Notes: generated by a model not told the origin, from the sequence alone. DNA of 64,000 nucleotides from Kriegella sp963975415 (GCF_963975415.1 NZ_CAXBGN010000001.1:620001-684000), one strand, 5' to 3'; shown: positions 18,304 through 27,842, counted from the first letter of the stretch. Translations and numbers: made by a program.

Positions 18304-19134
18304 TTAAATAGAATAAATTCCATCACTCCCTATCTTGATTCGACGCTCACGATATAAAGTACCAATTCCTTTTTTGAACGTCTTTTTACTCATTTGAAGC
18401 TCTTCTTGAATGTCTTTGGGGTTCGATTTGTCATGAAGGCCTAAAAACCCTCCATTTGCCATTAACGTTTGATAAATCTTATTCGCTGCGGGTTCCAAGA
18501 CATTCGTACCCAGGGGTTGCAGTGATATATCAACCTTATTATCAAGACGTATTTTTTTTACAACACCTTTGGTATTGTCTCCAACCGCAATCTCTTTGAA
18601 GATTTCATTGAAATATACTAATCCTTTGTGAAGATCATTTATGATTACTTCCCATCCCAAATCAGTCAATCTTGTTATTACAAGCTCTACCTCTTCTCCT
18701 TCGCTGACGGTCAAGCTGTCATTACTCAAGAATTTGTCTAATTTATTAGAAGCAACCAGACGGTTTGTCTGTTGATCGAGATAACAATAGACAACATACC
18801 AGTTTCCTTCCTTCATTTTTGTACGTTGCTCCCGAAATGGAACAAGTAAGTGCTTTTCCAATCCCCAGTCCATAAAGGCCCCGAATTCATTAACCTCGGC
18901 CACCTGTAGCAATTGAAATTCATTTACCATTATTAGCGGTTCTAGGGTAGTCGCAACAGGCCGTTCAGCATGATCCAAGTAACAAAAGACCGTAATTTCA
19001 CCTCCAATTTCGTATGTCGCAGGTACATATTTATTAGGCAATAGTATTTCATTGCTTTCTTTATCCCCTAAAAATAAGCCTACGCTAGTGTCCCTTAGTA
19101 TTTCAAGCGTGTTAAATTTCCCCAATTCTATCAT
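18304..19134 (-). CDS. CvfB-like S1 RNA-binding protein
   Basis: The protein consists of tandem S1-like OB folds: GLFLGDKESNEILLPNKYVP, the GAFMDWGLEKHLLVPF segment with the typical G(A)F(M)DWG-x-KDLLVP pattern, and a third fold at ELVITRLTDLGWEVIIND. A C-terminal winged helix (MSKKTFKKGIGTLYRERRI) completes the CvfB family layout. Members bind RNA and influence virulence or gene expression in Gram-positive bacteria; the role here is unknown. I chose the ATG at 19134 (MIELGKF); the frame extends to a TTG at 19149. Confidence 0.88.
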   Translation of the reverse strand: MIELGKFNTLEILRDTSVGLFLGDKESNEILLPNKYVPATYEIGGEITVFCYLDHAERPVATTLEPLIMVNEFQLLQVAEVNEFGAFMDWGLEKHLLVPFREQRTKMKEGNWYVVYCYLDQQTNRLVASNKLDKFLSNDSLTVSEGEEVELVITRLTDLGWEVIINDLHKGLVYFNEIFKEIAVGDNTKGVVKKIRLDNKVDISLQPLGTNVLEPAANKIYQTLMANGGFLGLHDKSNPKDIQEELQMSKKTFKKGIGTLYRERRIKIGSDGIYSI

Positions 19135-19245
19135 ACCGCAAAAATACAAATAAAAGAATATGGTCTAAGGTATTTATATGATCTGTTTCCGTGCTGAGAT
19201 TCAGGCCACTTCATTTTTTTATTCTTATCCATTTTTTTCGAGAAA

Positions 19246-19275
19246 CAAAAAAAGCCGTCCCACGTGGAACGGCTC
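19246..19275 (-). terminator. Intrinsic terminator after the DUF2853 gene
   Basis: On the minus strand a nine-pair stem (AGCCGTTCC/GGGACGGCT with one G-T) and an ACGT loop are followed by seven T. It separates the menF-menD-DUF2853 transcript from the CvfB-like gene. Confidence 0.85.
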
Positions 19276-19297
19276 TTTATATATCAGTCTTTGTATC

Positions 19298-19636
19298 TTA
19301 ATACACACTAGCTTTTTTAAAGTGTCTACATAACATATAGTACACGACCGCTCTATGCTTATTTTTGTTAGCAGAACCGTATTTGGCAACCACTCCTTTA
19401 ATGGCTTCCATTAATTCAGGGCTATCTTTTAATCCTAATTTTTTGATTAAATAGTTGTTTTTTACAGTCTCTAATTCCTTGTCGTCTGCACCAGAAACTT
19501 TAGATGCATCCAAATTGTAAATGGCAGGTCCTAAGCCGATCGCAACCTTTGTCAGTAAATCCATATCAGGCGTTTCACCAAATTTATCTTTAATGTCTTC
19601 GGCGTACTTTGCAATCAAATCATCTCTTTTACTCAT
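19298..19636 (-). CDS. DUF2853 family protein
   Basis: A 112-residue helical soluble protein with the pattern of DUF2853 (MSKRDDLIAKYAEDI, NNYLIKKLGLKDSPEL, HRAVVYYMLC). The function is unknown. It follows menD by about 20 bases and precedes a terminator, so it is probably the last gene of the menaquinone transcript. Confidence 0.82.
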   Translation of the reverse strand: MSKRDDLIAKYAEDIKDKFGETPDMDLLTKVAIGLGPAIYNLDASKVSGADDKELETVKNNYLIKKLGLKDSPELMEAIKGVVAKYGSANKNKHRAVVYYMLCRHFKKASVY

Positions 19637-19656
19637 AATAGTCAGTGTTATATGTA

Positions 19657-21429
19657 TTAATGGTTTATATATTCCGAAGATATAAAATCAAAATAACCGA
19701 GCAAAATTTTATCATTCAATATTCTTGGAGTTTTAATCTCCAGCACTCTGGGTGCCGATGATTTTTTAAAAAAATCGGCTAAAGAATTTTTTAAATCATC
19801 GGAACCCGATACCGTTCGATATTCAAAGCCGTACATTTTACACAAATTTTGGGCATTGAAACCGTGCGTTGTTTCAAAAAACAGTTCAAAATTATCTCGT
19901 TCATTGTCTCCCGGTAGTATACGAAAGATACCTCCACCACCATTATTTACCAGAATAATTCGGAAATCATTTCTTATATATTTGTTCCATAAAGCATTAC
20001 TATCATAGAAAAAACTAAGGTCGCCTGTCAATAATACAGTTGGAGGTTCACCATAAATTGCCGCTCCAACAGCCGTTGAGGTACTACCATCTATGCCACT
20101 TGTACCCCGATTACAAAAAACCGATACTGATGGTTTTTGATTAAAGAGTTGCATATACCGAACGGTAGAGCTATTTGCCAATTGCAATTGACAGTCATCA
20201 GGCAAACCATTGGCCACATGATAAAAAGCCAACATGTCAGAAAAGCGAATCTGTGCGATGTACTCTTTCCTTTGTGATTCGTACTTTAGCTTAATGCTGT
20301 TCCAATAATTGAAATAATCACTTTTGATATTATTGGCATTGGGCAAAAGCTTAGCAAAAAAATCATTAATACCCATTTTAAAATGATGGGTTAGTGAAAA
20401 AAAAGTATCATATGCCTTTTTTTCATTCACATGCCAATGATGCTTTGGCTTATAATTCCGTAGCATCGACTTTATTTTTTTCGATACGATCAACCCTCCA
20501 AACGTCAACAAAACATCAGGTTGTAATGCCCTAAAAAACTCATCTTTCCGGTGAGATTTCTCAATTGGTGCAATTATACTATCAATGCTCGGAAAAAAAT
20601 TATTGTGGTGTAGGTTCGACGTCGTTTCAGTGAGCACTATTACTGACGGGTCATGGGCAAGTTGCTTCAAAAATTGCTCCTCGACAGAATTCGGAGGATT
20701 AACCCCCACAAGAATCATTTTCCTTTTTGAACTATTCCAAATAGCGGAAAAATCTTTAATCTCTGAAAGGAGTTCTTTCTTTACCGTTTCTGGAAATACA
20801 AATTCTGGATTGACTGTACAATTTTCAATATAGTCATACAAAGGTTCTTCAAAAGGAACGTTGATATGTACAGGAACTTGATTCTGCAATGCAATGTTCA
20901 AGGCTTTATTTAGCTCGTTATCGTTAAAAGTCTGTACTTTTTCTTGGCCTATCTGAATGGTATCTTCAGCAAGTAATGCGCAACCGTAGCGCTTTATCTT
21001 TTCTTTCGCATGAACTACATCTTGTTTTAAATTCGCCGAATACCCAATATGTCTATGAAAAACATTGTCTTGCCGAATTGTCTGCCCGTCGCCAATATCG
21101 ATTTTGTAGATTGGCCTATCCGCAGAAATAACCACCAATGGGATATCACTAAAAAAGGCCTCTGCAATTGCAGGATAATAATTCAAAAGTGCACTCCCGG
21201 AAGTACAGACCAAGGCCACCGGCTCTCTTAACTGCTGGGCAATGCCCAAGGCAAAAAAGCCCGCACACCGTTCGTCAACAATGCTAAAACATGAAAAAAA
21301 AGAATCTTCAGTAAAGCCAAAAGTCAGTGGAGCATTTCGAGAACCAGGGGAAATTACAATATTTTTAACGCCCTTTGTCTTGCAATGTAATACAACAGTT
21401 TGGGCCGAGGGTATACTTGAATGTGTCAT
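19657..21429 (-). CDS. menD: 2-Succinyl-5-enolpyruvyl-6-hydroxy-3-cyclohexene-1-carboxylate synthase MenD
   Basis: A 590-residue thiamine-diphosphate enzyme. The N-terminal pyrimidine-binding domain holds SPGSRNAPLTF and VDERCAGFFALG with the cofactor-activating Glu. The C-terminal diphosphate domain holds LTGDLSFFYDSNALW followed by NNGGGGIF, the metal-binding GD...NN motif. Known role: joins isochorismate and 2-oxoglutarate to form SEPHCHC. It lies 52 bases downstream of menF. Length and motifs match the family. Confidence 0.95.
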   Translation of the reverse strand: MTHSSIPSAQTVVLHCKTKGVKNIVISPGSRNAPLTFGFTEDSFFSCFSIVDERCAGFFALGIAQQLREPVALVCTSGSALLNYYPAIAEAFFSDIPLVVISADRPIYKIDIGDGQTIRQDNVFHRHIGYSANLKQDVVHAKEKIKRYGCALLAEDTIQIGQEKVQTFNDNELNKALNIALQNQVPVHINVPFEEPLYDYIENCTVNPEFVFPETVKKELLSEIKDFSAIWNSSKRKMILVGVNPPNSVEEQFLKQLAHDPSVIVLTETTSNLHHNNFFPSIDSIIAPIEKSHRKDEFFRALQPDVLLTFGGLIVSKKIKSMLRNYKPKHHWHVNEKKAYDTFFSLTHHFKMGINDFFAKLLPNANNIKSDYFNYWNSIKLKYESQRKEYIAQIRFSDMLAFYHVANGLPDDCQLQLANSSTVRYMQLFNQKPSVSVFCNRGTSGIDGSTSTAVGAAIYGEPPTVLLTGDLSFFYDSNALWNKYIRNDFRIILVNNGGGGIFRILPGDNERDNFELFFETTHGFNAQNLCKMYGFEYRTVSGSDDLKNSLADFFKKSSAPRVLEIKTPRILNDKILLGYFDFISSEYINH

Positions 21430-21481
21430 TAGAGCAAAAATACAACACCCGAAATTCTTAACCCAACAACAACCTTAAATA

Positions 21482-22594
21482 CTAATGGTCGAACAGTACT
21501 CTCAACATTGTTTTACTTTTGGAGACCGTCTCTTGCCATTCCTTTTCTGCTATGGAATCATGGGTTACCCCTCCCCCCACATAAATTTGAGCCGTGGCAT
21601 CGACTAACTTAAGACAGCGGAGGTTTACATAAAGTTCAGTGGCCTTTTCAGCGTTTTTTTTAAGGGTAGCCGTTTGTTTAACCTCATCTTTAAGTTCAAA
21701 ATGTTCTCCCCCTCTATTCAATTCCCCTAAAAATCCGGTATAGAATTCTCGATCATAGTTTTCGTTTTCAAGAAGAAAAGCTTTTGTCTTTGACAAAGGC
21801 ACACCACAAACCGCTGGTGTAGGATGTAAGACTCTGATTACTTCCGAAAGACCATTTTTCTTTAAGGTACCTGAGACTTCAGTTCGTAAATGCCATAAAT
21901 TTCCGGCTCGCACCGTTTTCGTTTCAGACAACTTTAGGTCATCTACTTTTGCTTCTATTGCGTTAAAAATATAATCAGTAACCATCTTTTGCTCTTCCGT
22001 TTCCTTAATACCCCAAATGGGCATTTCACCTTTTAGGTATGGTTTAGTGCCCGCTAATGACATAGTGGTCAATCGAAGCCCATGGGTACGCAATAAAATT
22101 TCAGGGGTAGCACCCAACCACAACCCTACCTTGGGGTGATACCACACATAACAAAAAGCATTTTCATAAGTAGCCAGTATTTTTTCGAACAAATCTAACG
22201 GCAGTAAGTTACATGCTACTTCTAGTTTTCTTGACAAGACCACCTTTTTAAAGGTTTTGTTTTGAATTTCGTCAATGGCATTCTTTACCAGTTCAACATA
22301 AAAATCATGTTGCTCATTTTGGTCTAGATTCTCAGTAATCCTGTTTAAGATTGAGCCTTTTCCTTCCACAAAAGTCTCACTACATACTTCGTACGCAGGC
22401 AATAAAACGGGTTTACTATTTGAATCAAATGGTGCAAATACAAAACCAGTTTCCGAAAAATCGTCGACCAGATGCAGTTCGGCATCCTTTTGGAAAATAG
22501 CATGTACTAAAGATTCATTGGGCTTTCTATAAACAACGAACGGCAGCTCGTTATCAAGTTGGGCCATCGCCCTTGTTATCAATTCTGAAAACAT
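21482..22594 (-). CDS. menF: Isochorismate synthase (MenF type)
   Basis: A 370-residue chorismate-binding enzyme. The conserved stretch KTFKKVVLSRKLEV provides the catalytic lysine, GATPEILL and TMSLAGTKP follow, and VCGVPLSKTKAFL and DREFYTGFLGEL are typical of isochorismate synthases and salicylate synthases. Adjacent menD and a MenI-like gene fix the menaquinone role. It is separated from the upstream thioesterase gene by a single base, so the two are translated together. Confidence 0.93.
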   Translation of the reverse strand: MFSELITRAMAQLDNELPFVVYRKPNESLVHAIFQKDAELHLVDDFSETGFVFAPFDSNSKPVLLPAYEVCSETFVEGKGSILNRITENLDQNEQHDFYVELVKNAIDEIQNKTFKKVVLSRKLEVACNLLPLDLFEKILATYENAFCYVWYHPKVGLWLGATPEILLRTHGLRLTTMSLAGTKPYLKGEMPIWGIKETEEQKMVTDYIFNAIEAKVDDLKLSETKTVRAGNLWHLRTEVSGTLKKNGLSEVIRVLHPTPAVCGVPLSKTKAFLLENENYDREFYTGFLGELNRGGEHFELKDEVKQTATLKKNAEKATELYVNLRCLKLVDATAQIYVGGGVTHDSIAEKEWQETVSKSKTMLRVLFDH

Positions 22595-22595
22595 A

Positions 22596-23018
22596 TTATT
22601 CTTTCGGCAATGAAATCGTGGTCAATTTACAAACGGAGATAAGTTGTTCGTCGGCATTTGTAATTTTAATATCCCAAAGTTGGGTTGTTCGCCCTTTGTG
22701 CAGTATTGAGGCTTTCGCAAAAACATCCCCTTCACGTACACTTTTAATATGGTTGGCAGAGATTTCAATTCCGCGAACAAAAAATTTTTGCGCATCCAGA
22801 AAGATATATGAGGCCATACTTCCTACACTTTCCGCCAAAGCTACCATCGCTCCACCGTGAAGTACCCCGTCTGGTTGGTGTACTTTAGGGTTTACGGGCA
22901 TTTTACCCACCAGAAAATCTTCTCCCACATCAATATATTCAATTTGTAAGGTTTCCATCAAAGTATTTTTTGATGACGCATTACAAACTTTTAATATTTT
23001 CTCTTTGAAATCGTTCAT
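22596..23018 (-). CDS. PaaI/MenI-type hotdog thioesterase (putative DHNA-CoA thioesterase)
   Basis: A hotdog-fold protein with the motif LHGGAMVALAESVGSMAS, where the Glu is at the catalytic position of MenI (YdiI). RGIEISANHIKSVREG is the conserved second half. In menaquinone synthesis MenI frees 1,4-dihydroxy-2-naphthoate from CoA before MenA prenylates it, and the location upstream of menF-menD supports this. I chose the ATG at 23018 (MNDFKEKIL); the ATG at 23066 would add 16 unrelated residues. The paralogous PaaI function in phenylacetate breakdown cannot be excluded. Confidence 0.82.
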   Translation of the reverse strand: MNDFKEKILKVCNASSKNTLMETLQIEYIDVGEDFLVGKMPVNPKVHQPDGVLHGGAMVALAESVGSMASYIFLDAQKFFVRGIEISANHIKSVREGDVFAKASILHKGRTTQLWDIKITNADEQLISVCKLTTISLPKE

Positions 23019-23167
23019 TCCGATTTTTTTTGTAAAATTAAGCATTACGTTAGCAATAAAAGCCATTACTTTTGAATAGATTTAAATGCTTTTTTTCAAA
23101 TTTCCGTATTCTCGAAAATTACATTTCAGAAATGCTACCATGCGAACCAATCAGTAAATTCTAATTT

Positions 23168-23812
23168 ATGGAAACACATGAAAAACAACTCACCTATAAC
23201 ACAACTAATACCTACGAGACCCTCAACAGCTTGACGGACAGCACGAAAAATGTTTGGATCGTACTTCATGGTATCGGGTTTTTAAGTCGCTATTTTCTGA
23301 AGTACTTCGATCAACTTCCCTCCGAAACCAACTACATTATTGCTCCACAAGCCCCTTCAAAATACTACCTAAATGGTTCTTACAAACATGTGGGCGCCAG
23401 TTGGCTGACCAAAGAAAAGACATCTTTGGAAACTGAAAATATTATGGCATATCTCAATGCTGTTTTTGAAGCCGAGCGAGTACCCAAGCATTGCAATCTT
23501 ATTGTTTTCGGTTTTTCACAAGGGGTTTCCATAGCGACAAGATGGGTGGCAAAAACCCAATTGAAATGTAATCAATTGGTGCTATATGCGGGTGGAATAC
23601 CCAATGAATTAAAAGCAAAAGACTTTCACTTTTTAAAGAAAAACAATACACAAGTCACCGTTATTATTGGTGATAACGATGAGTACATAACCCCAGAGCG
23701 ACTTGAGGTGGAAGAAAAAAAAATAAGCATCTTGTTCGATGGCAATGCCAAACAAATACGATTTAAGGGTGGACATGAAATCAAAAAGGAATTATTAAAA
23801 AAGTTGTTATGA
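23168..23812 (+). CDS. Alpha/beta-hydrolase, phospholipase/carboxylesterase family
   Basis: A 214-residue protein without a signal peptide. The nucleophile elbow is GFSQGVS, the acid is likely in IIGDNDEYITPE, and the histidine in KGGHEIKKE, which completes a Ser-Asp-His triad. The size and GFSQG motif match small cytoplasmic carboxylesterases. First gene of a three-gene operon; its stop overlaps the next start (ATGA). Confidence 0.87.
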   Translation: METHEKQLTYNTTNTYETLNSLTDSTKNVWIVLHGIGFLSRYFLKYFDQLPSETNYIIAPQAPSKYYLNGSYKHVGASWLTKEKTSLETENIMAYLNAVFEAERVPKHCNLIVFGFSQGVSIATRWVAKTQLKCNQLVLYAGGIPNELKAKDFHFLKKNNTQVTVIIGDNDEYITPERLEVEEKKISILFDGNAKQIRFKGGHEIKKELLKKLL

Positions 23813-24390
23813 TCCTACCTCATGTCATTCTCGAAAACAACCTTGTGCTCTTAAAACCTTTGGAATCGTCACATGATCAAATACTATGGCCTATTGCCCA
23901 ACAAGTAGACCTTTATCGTTTTGGTTCCACTGACGTCTCTAGCCAAGAAAAATTAAGAGATTATATTAAAAATGCACTGCAGGAGGCTTCAGATGGCAAA
24001 TCGATTCCGTTTACTATTTATAACAAACAAACTTCAAAATACGTGGGTAGTACGCGGTTTGGCCATATCGATACCAAAAACAAAACCTTACATATCGGCT
24101 GGACGTGGATTTCACCCGAAACACGTGGCACGGGATTTAATCATCAAATGAAATTTTTGATGCTTCGGTACGCCTTTGAAACTATGCAATTTGAAAAAGT
24201 GGAATTCAGAATCGACGAACGTAACGTAGTTTCTCGCAAGGCCGTAGAAAAGTTAGGTGCAACCTTAGAGGGCATTCTTCGAAAAAATATAATCGTTAAA
24301 AACGGTTTTAGAAGAAGCTCATGCTGCTATGGCATTTTAAAAGAAGAGTGGAAGGATATTAAAACAGAGCGATTTAACCACTTATCATGA
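23809..24390 (+). CDS. GNAT-family N-acetyltransferase (RimJ/RimL-like)
   Basis: A 193-residue acetyltransferase. YVGSTRFGHIDTKNKTLHIGWTWI is the central sheet, and ISPETRGTGFNHQMK is the acetyl-CoA pyrophosphate loop (R-G-T-G). VEFRIDERNVVSRKAVEKLGA matches the RimL-type C-terminal pattern. It begins and ends in four-base overlaps with its neighbours. The acceptor is unknown. Confidence 0.88.
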   Translation: MILPHVILENNLVLLKPLESSHDQILWPIAQQVDLYRFGSTDVSSQEKLRDYIKNALQEASDGKSIPFTIYNKQTSKYVGSTRFGHIDTKNKTLHIGWTWISPETRGTGFNHQMKFLMLRYAFETMQFEKVEFRIDERNVVSRKAVEKLGATLEGILRKNIIVKNGFRRSSCCYGILKEEWKDIKTERFNHLS

Positions 24391-24779
24391 AACAGCGACG
24401 TATAGCTTATATCACCCTATTGGTTAAAAATTATGACGAGGCCATCGATTTTTACACCCAAAAACTGGGTTTTATACTCATGCAAGACGTTAAATTGTCT
24501 ACAACGAAGCGTTGGGTCATAATTGCACCAAAAAATGAAACGGGAAGCGCTCTTTTATTGGCCCTGGCGCATGGGGATTTACAAATAGATACCATTGGAA
24601 ATCAGGCCGGTGATCGTGTTTTTTTATTTCTGCACACCGATGATTTTTCGAGAGACTATACCGAAATGCGTAAAAAAGGCGTAATATTCACCGAAAGTCC
24701 AAGAAACGAACCTTATGGCAAGGTAGTCGTTTTTAAAGATTTATACGGGAATCTCTGGGACCTCATTGAACCAAAATAA
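24387..24779 (+). CDS. VOC family protein (glyoxalase/bleomycin-resistance fold)
   Basis: A 130-residue single VOC module pair: RIAYITLLVKNYDEAIDFYTQKLGF at the N-terminus and EPYGKVVVFKDLYGNLWDLIEPK at the C-terminus. The final Glu of the LWDLIEP stretch is at the usual metal-ligand site. Substrate unknown. Third gene of the esterase-GNAT-VOC operon and translationally coupled to the second. Confidence 0.88.
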   Translation: MKQRRIAYITLLVKNYDEAIDFYTQKLGFILMQDVKLSTTKRWVIIAPKNETGSALLLALAHGDLQIDTIGNQAGDRVFLFLHTDDFSRDYTEMRKKGVIFTESPRNEPYGKVVVFKDLYGNLWDLIEPK

Positions 24780-24821
24780 CTATTTCATTTCGATGGTTCA
24801 ATTACGCTTTTTCAAGGGAAA

Positions 24822-25760
24822 CTATTCCACCACTACGCTCGTCGGTGTGATTTGATAATATTTGACACGACGTGTGCTATAGGCGTTTTCAGGTGTTATT
24901 ATTTGTTTTATCCAGTTGGCATTCTCCCCTTCCTGGCCATTGTCGAATTGATAGATATAGGTTTTAGATGAGGAAGTATTTCCTATTCGGGTTGCTGTTC
25001 CCACAAGTGTTCCCAGAGCATCATAATCATAACCAATGGTTTTAGATGCAATCAACTGTTTTGCTTTTTCATCATACTTGAATTCGGTTTGCGACACCAG
25101 TCTTTGTTCAGCGTTATAAATCTCTTCCGTAGCTGTATAAGGAGCCCCATCTACGAACTTTTTGGTCAAAACCAGTCGTTCTATCGAATCATTTTCAGTT
25201 GTACGCGAAGATGTACGTACCGATTTTTGAACTACCCCGTTCAAAGTAAAGGTCTGCGTCGTTTCTTCATTGATTGTTTCATAGGTTACCGCAGTTTCAT
25301 CAACACCATCATTATCGGTATGTACGATTTTCACCAAATTACCATCGGTATCGTAGTGGTATTCATTTCGTTCTAAAAATTCTTTCGTATACGAAATTAT
25401 TTCTTCGGTTATTTTACGTTTCGGCAAGGAGTCTATCGTATAAAAATTGGCTATTGAAATACTTTTATCGAAAACATTATCTCGATAGTTCTCAACCCTT
25501 TTCTCAATAAGTTCTTCGTTTTCATAACGGTAACGAGTAATATCATAATCTTGATCACTGTAACGCGTTACTGATTTTGTTAAGCGCCCCTCTTTATCGA
25601 AATCAAATTCTTCCTTACCGTAATCGGTACGTACCAAGCATGATTTAACATTCCCACGTAAATCAAAATCGGCAAGTTTAAAAATTTTGATTTCTTGTGA
25701 AAACAAATCAGGTTGCATTCCCAATAAAAATAGTATTAGTAAAGCATATTTTTTCAACAT
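24822..25760 (-). CDS. Secreted protein with YD-like strand repeats, function unknown
   Basis: A signal peptide (MLKKYALLILFLLGMQPDLFSQ) is followed by about 290 residues of repeating short strands with a Tyr-x-Tyr/Asp-x-x-Gly pattern, such as EFDFDKEGRLTKSVTRY, NEYHYDTDGNLVKI and TEFKYDEKAKQLI and IGYDYDALGTLVG. These resemble YD/RHS-type or MORN-like beta repeats of Bacteroidota cell-surface proteins. No catalytic motif is visible. I chose the ATG at 25760 because it starts the signal peptide; the frame is open to 25793. Confidence 0.75.
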   Translation of the reverse strand: MLKKYALLILFLLGMQPDLFSQEIKIFKLADFDLRGNVKSCLVRTDYGKEEFDFDKEGRLTKSVTRYSDQDYDITRYRYENEELIEKRVENYRDNVFDKSISIANFYTIDSLPKRKITEEIISYTKEFLERNEYHYDTDGNLVKIVHTDNDGVDETAVTYETINEETTQTFTLNGVVQKSVRTSSRTTENDSIERLVLTKKFVDGAPYTATEEIYNAEQRLVSQTEFKYDEKAKQLIASKTIGYDYDALGTLVGTATRIGNTSSSKTYIYQFDNGQEGENANWIKQIITPENAYSTRRVKYYQITPTSVVVE

Positions 25761-25806
25761 GATGCAAAAATACGGGTTATTCCTACAACACAAAACAAAT
25801 CATGTG

Positions 25807-25848
25807 CCAAAAAAAAGCTCCGTTAGGTTATATAACCTAACGGAGCTT
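25807..25848 (-). terminator. Strong intrinsic terminator of dnaK
   Basis: An inverted repeat of about 18 bases per arm, AAAGCTCCGTTAGGTT and its complement, is followed on the minus strand by eight T. It lies just after the dnaK stop codon. Confidence 0.92.
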
Positions 25849-25866
25849 TAGCCATTAATACTTTAT

Positions 25867-27783
25867 TTATTTCACTTCTTCGAAATCTACGTCTTCAACA
25901 TTATCACCCTCCTTGGCATCTGTAGCTCCTCCTTCGGCGGTATCCTGACCGTTGGGTGAAGGTGCTCCTTGCTGTGCCTCGGCCTGAGCTTTGTACATCT
26001 CTTCGGAAGCAACTTTCCAAGCCTCGTTTATCTTATCCAAAGCAGGAGAGATAATAGCCAAATCTTTGCTTTCATATGCCTTTTTTAACTCCTCCAAAGC
26101 ATCTTCGACAGGCTTTTTCTTGTCATCGGACAACTTTTCACCAAATTCGTTCAATTGCTTTTCAGTCTGAAAAATCATACTATCCGCTTCATTCAGCTTA
26201 TCTGCAGTTTCTTTCGCTTTTTTGTCAGATTCTGCATTAGCCTCAGCCTCTGCTTTCATGTTCTTGATTTCTTCTTCGGTCAGTCCTGAAGAAGCCTCAA
26301 TACGAATATCCTGCGTCTTATTGGTCGCTTTATCGGTAGCCGACACTTTGATTATACCATTGGCATCGATATCAAAGGTCACTTCAATCTGTGGTGTTCC
26401 CCGTTGTGCTGGTGGAATGCCGTCTAGGTGAAACCGCCCGATAGTTTTGTTATCGGCAGCCATAGGTCTTTCCCCTTGAAGCACATGAATCTCAACTGAA
26501 GGTTGATTATCTGCCGCAGTAGAGAATACCTGTGATTTTTTAGTGGGTATGGTGGTATTCGCCTCGATCAATTTGGTAAATACACTTCCCATAGTTTCGA
26601 TACCCAGTGAAAGTGGGGTTACATCTAACAACAGTACATCTTTAACATCACCTGTCAATACGCCACCTTGAATAGCAGCACCCACAGCAACTACCTCATC
26701 AGGGTTCACGCCTTTTGATGGTTTTTTACCGAAGAATTTTTCCACAGCTTCTTGTACAGCAGGAATCCTGGTAGATCCACCCACTAAGATAATCTCATCG
26801 ATATCACTTTTTGAAAGTCCTGCGGCCTTAAGTGCAGTCTGGCAAGGTTCGATGGTTCGTTTTACCAAATCGGAAATCAACTGCTCGAATTTCGATCTTG
26901 TTAAGGTGCGTACTAAATGTTTGGGTCCTGAAGCGGTCGCCGTTACATAAGGGAGATTGATTTCAGTTTGTGCCGAAGATGACAATTCAATTTTTGCCTT
27001 TTCCGCAGCCTCGCGTAAACGTTGTAATGCCATGGCATCTTTACGTAAATCAATGTCTTCGTCATTTTTGAACTCTGTTGCCAACCAATCGATAATCTTT
27101 TGATCAACATCATCACCCCCCAAGTGAGTGTCTCCATCAGTAGACAAAACTTCAAAAACACCGTCGCCCAATTCTAGAATTGACACATCATGTGTACCTC
27201 CCCCAAAGTCAAAAACTACTATTTTTTGATCGGTGCTCTTTTTATCCATACCATAGGCCAATGAAGCTGCAGTAGGCTCGTTGATGATTCGTTCTACCGT
27301 AAGTCCGGCGATTTCACCAGCCTCTTTGGTAGCCTGTCGCTGTGCATCGTTAAAATAAGCCGGTACCGTAATAACAGCCCGCGACACATCTTGCCCCAAA
27401 TAGTCCTCAGCAGTCTTCTTCATTTTCTGAAGAATCATTGCTGATAATTCTTGTGGTGTATACAATCGTCCGTCAATATCGACCCGTGGGGTATCATTAT
27501 CGCCCTTAACAACTTTATAAGGTACTCGTTCAGCCTCTTTATTAGATTCTGAGTATTTGTTACCCATAAATCGTTTAATCGAGTAGACTGTTTTTTCCGG
27601 GTTGGTCACTGCCTGTCTTTTTGCCGGATCACCTACCTTAATCTCACCACCATCGACAAATGCGATAACTGATGGAGTTGTTCTTTTACCTTCAGCATTC
27701 GGAATCACAACTGGCTCATTACCCTCCATTACGGAGACGCAGGAGTTGGTCGTACCCAAATCTATTCCTATAATTTTGCTCAT
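25867..27783 (-). CDS. dnaK: Chaperone DnaK (Hsp70)
   Basis: A 638-residue Hsp70. The nucleotide-binding domain starts with GIDLGTTNSCVSVMEG and contains VPAYFNDAQRQATK, FDFGGGTHDVSILELG and ILVGGSTRIPAVQ; the linker DVLLLDVTPLSLG leads to the substrate-binding domain, and the C-terminal lid ends in the acidic DVDFEEVK tail seen in DnaK. Histidine in GGGTHDVS instead of the more usual Phe is common in Bacteroidota. It is monocistronic: a terminator follows, and neither grpE nor dnaJ is near. The upstream region carries two palindromes. Confidence 0.98.
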   Translation of the reverse strand: MSKIIGIDLGTTNSCVSVMEGNEPVVIPNAEGKRTTPSVIAFVDGGEIKVGDPAKRQAVTNPEKTVYSIKRFMGNKYSESNKEAERVPYKVVKGDNDTPRVDIDGRLYTPQELSAMILQKMKKTAEDYLGQDVSRAVITVPAYFNDAQRQATKEAGEIAGLTVERIINEPTAASLAYGMDKKSTDQKIVVFDFGGGTHDVSILELGDGVFEVLSTDGDTHLGGDDVDQKIIDWLATEFKNDEDIDLRKDAMALQRLREAAEKAKIELSSSAQTEINLPYVTATASGPKHLVRTLTRSKFEQLISDLVKRTIEPCQTALKAAGLSKSDIDEIILVGGSTRIPAVQEAVEKFFGKKPSKGVNPDEVVAVGAAIQGGVLTGDVKDVLLLDVTPLSLGIETMGSVFTKLIEANTTIPTKKSQVFSTAADNQPSVEIHVLQGERPMAADNKTIGRFHLDGIPPAQRGTPQIEVTFDIDANGIIKVSATDKATNKTQDIRIEASSGLTEEEIKNMKAEAEANAESDKKAKETADKLNEADSMIFQTEKQLNEFGEKLSDDKKKPVEDALEELKKAYESKDLAIISPALDKINEAWKVASEEMYKAQAEAQQGAPSPNGQDTAEGGATDAKEGDNVEDVDFEEVK

Positions 27784-27823
27784 CTGTTATGTTTTAATAA
27801 ATATTAGTGCTTATTATTTTTAA

Positions 27824-27842
27824 TGTCGTTTACTGAACGACA
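27824..27842 (-). promoter_or_regulatory. Inverted repeat upstream of dnaK (operator-like)
   Basis: TGTCGTT, five bases, AACGACA: a perfect seven-base inverted repeat about 41 bases before the dnaK ATG. It does not match the CIRCE element. Confidence 0.5.
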
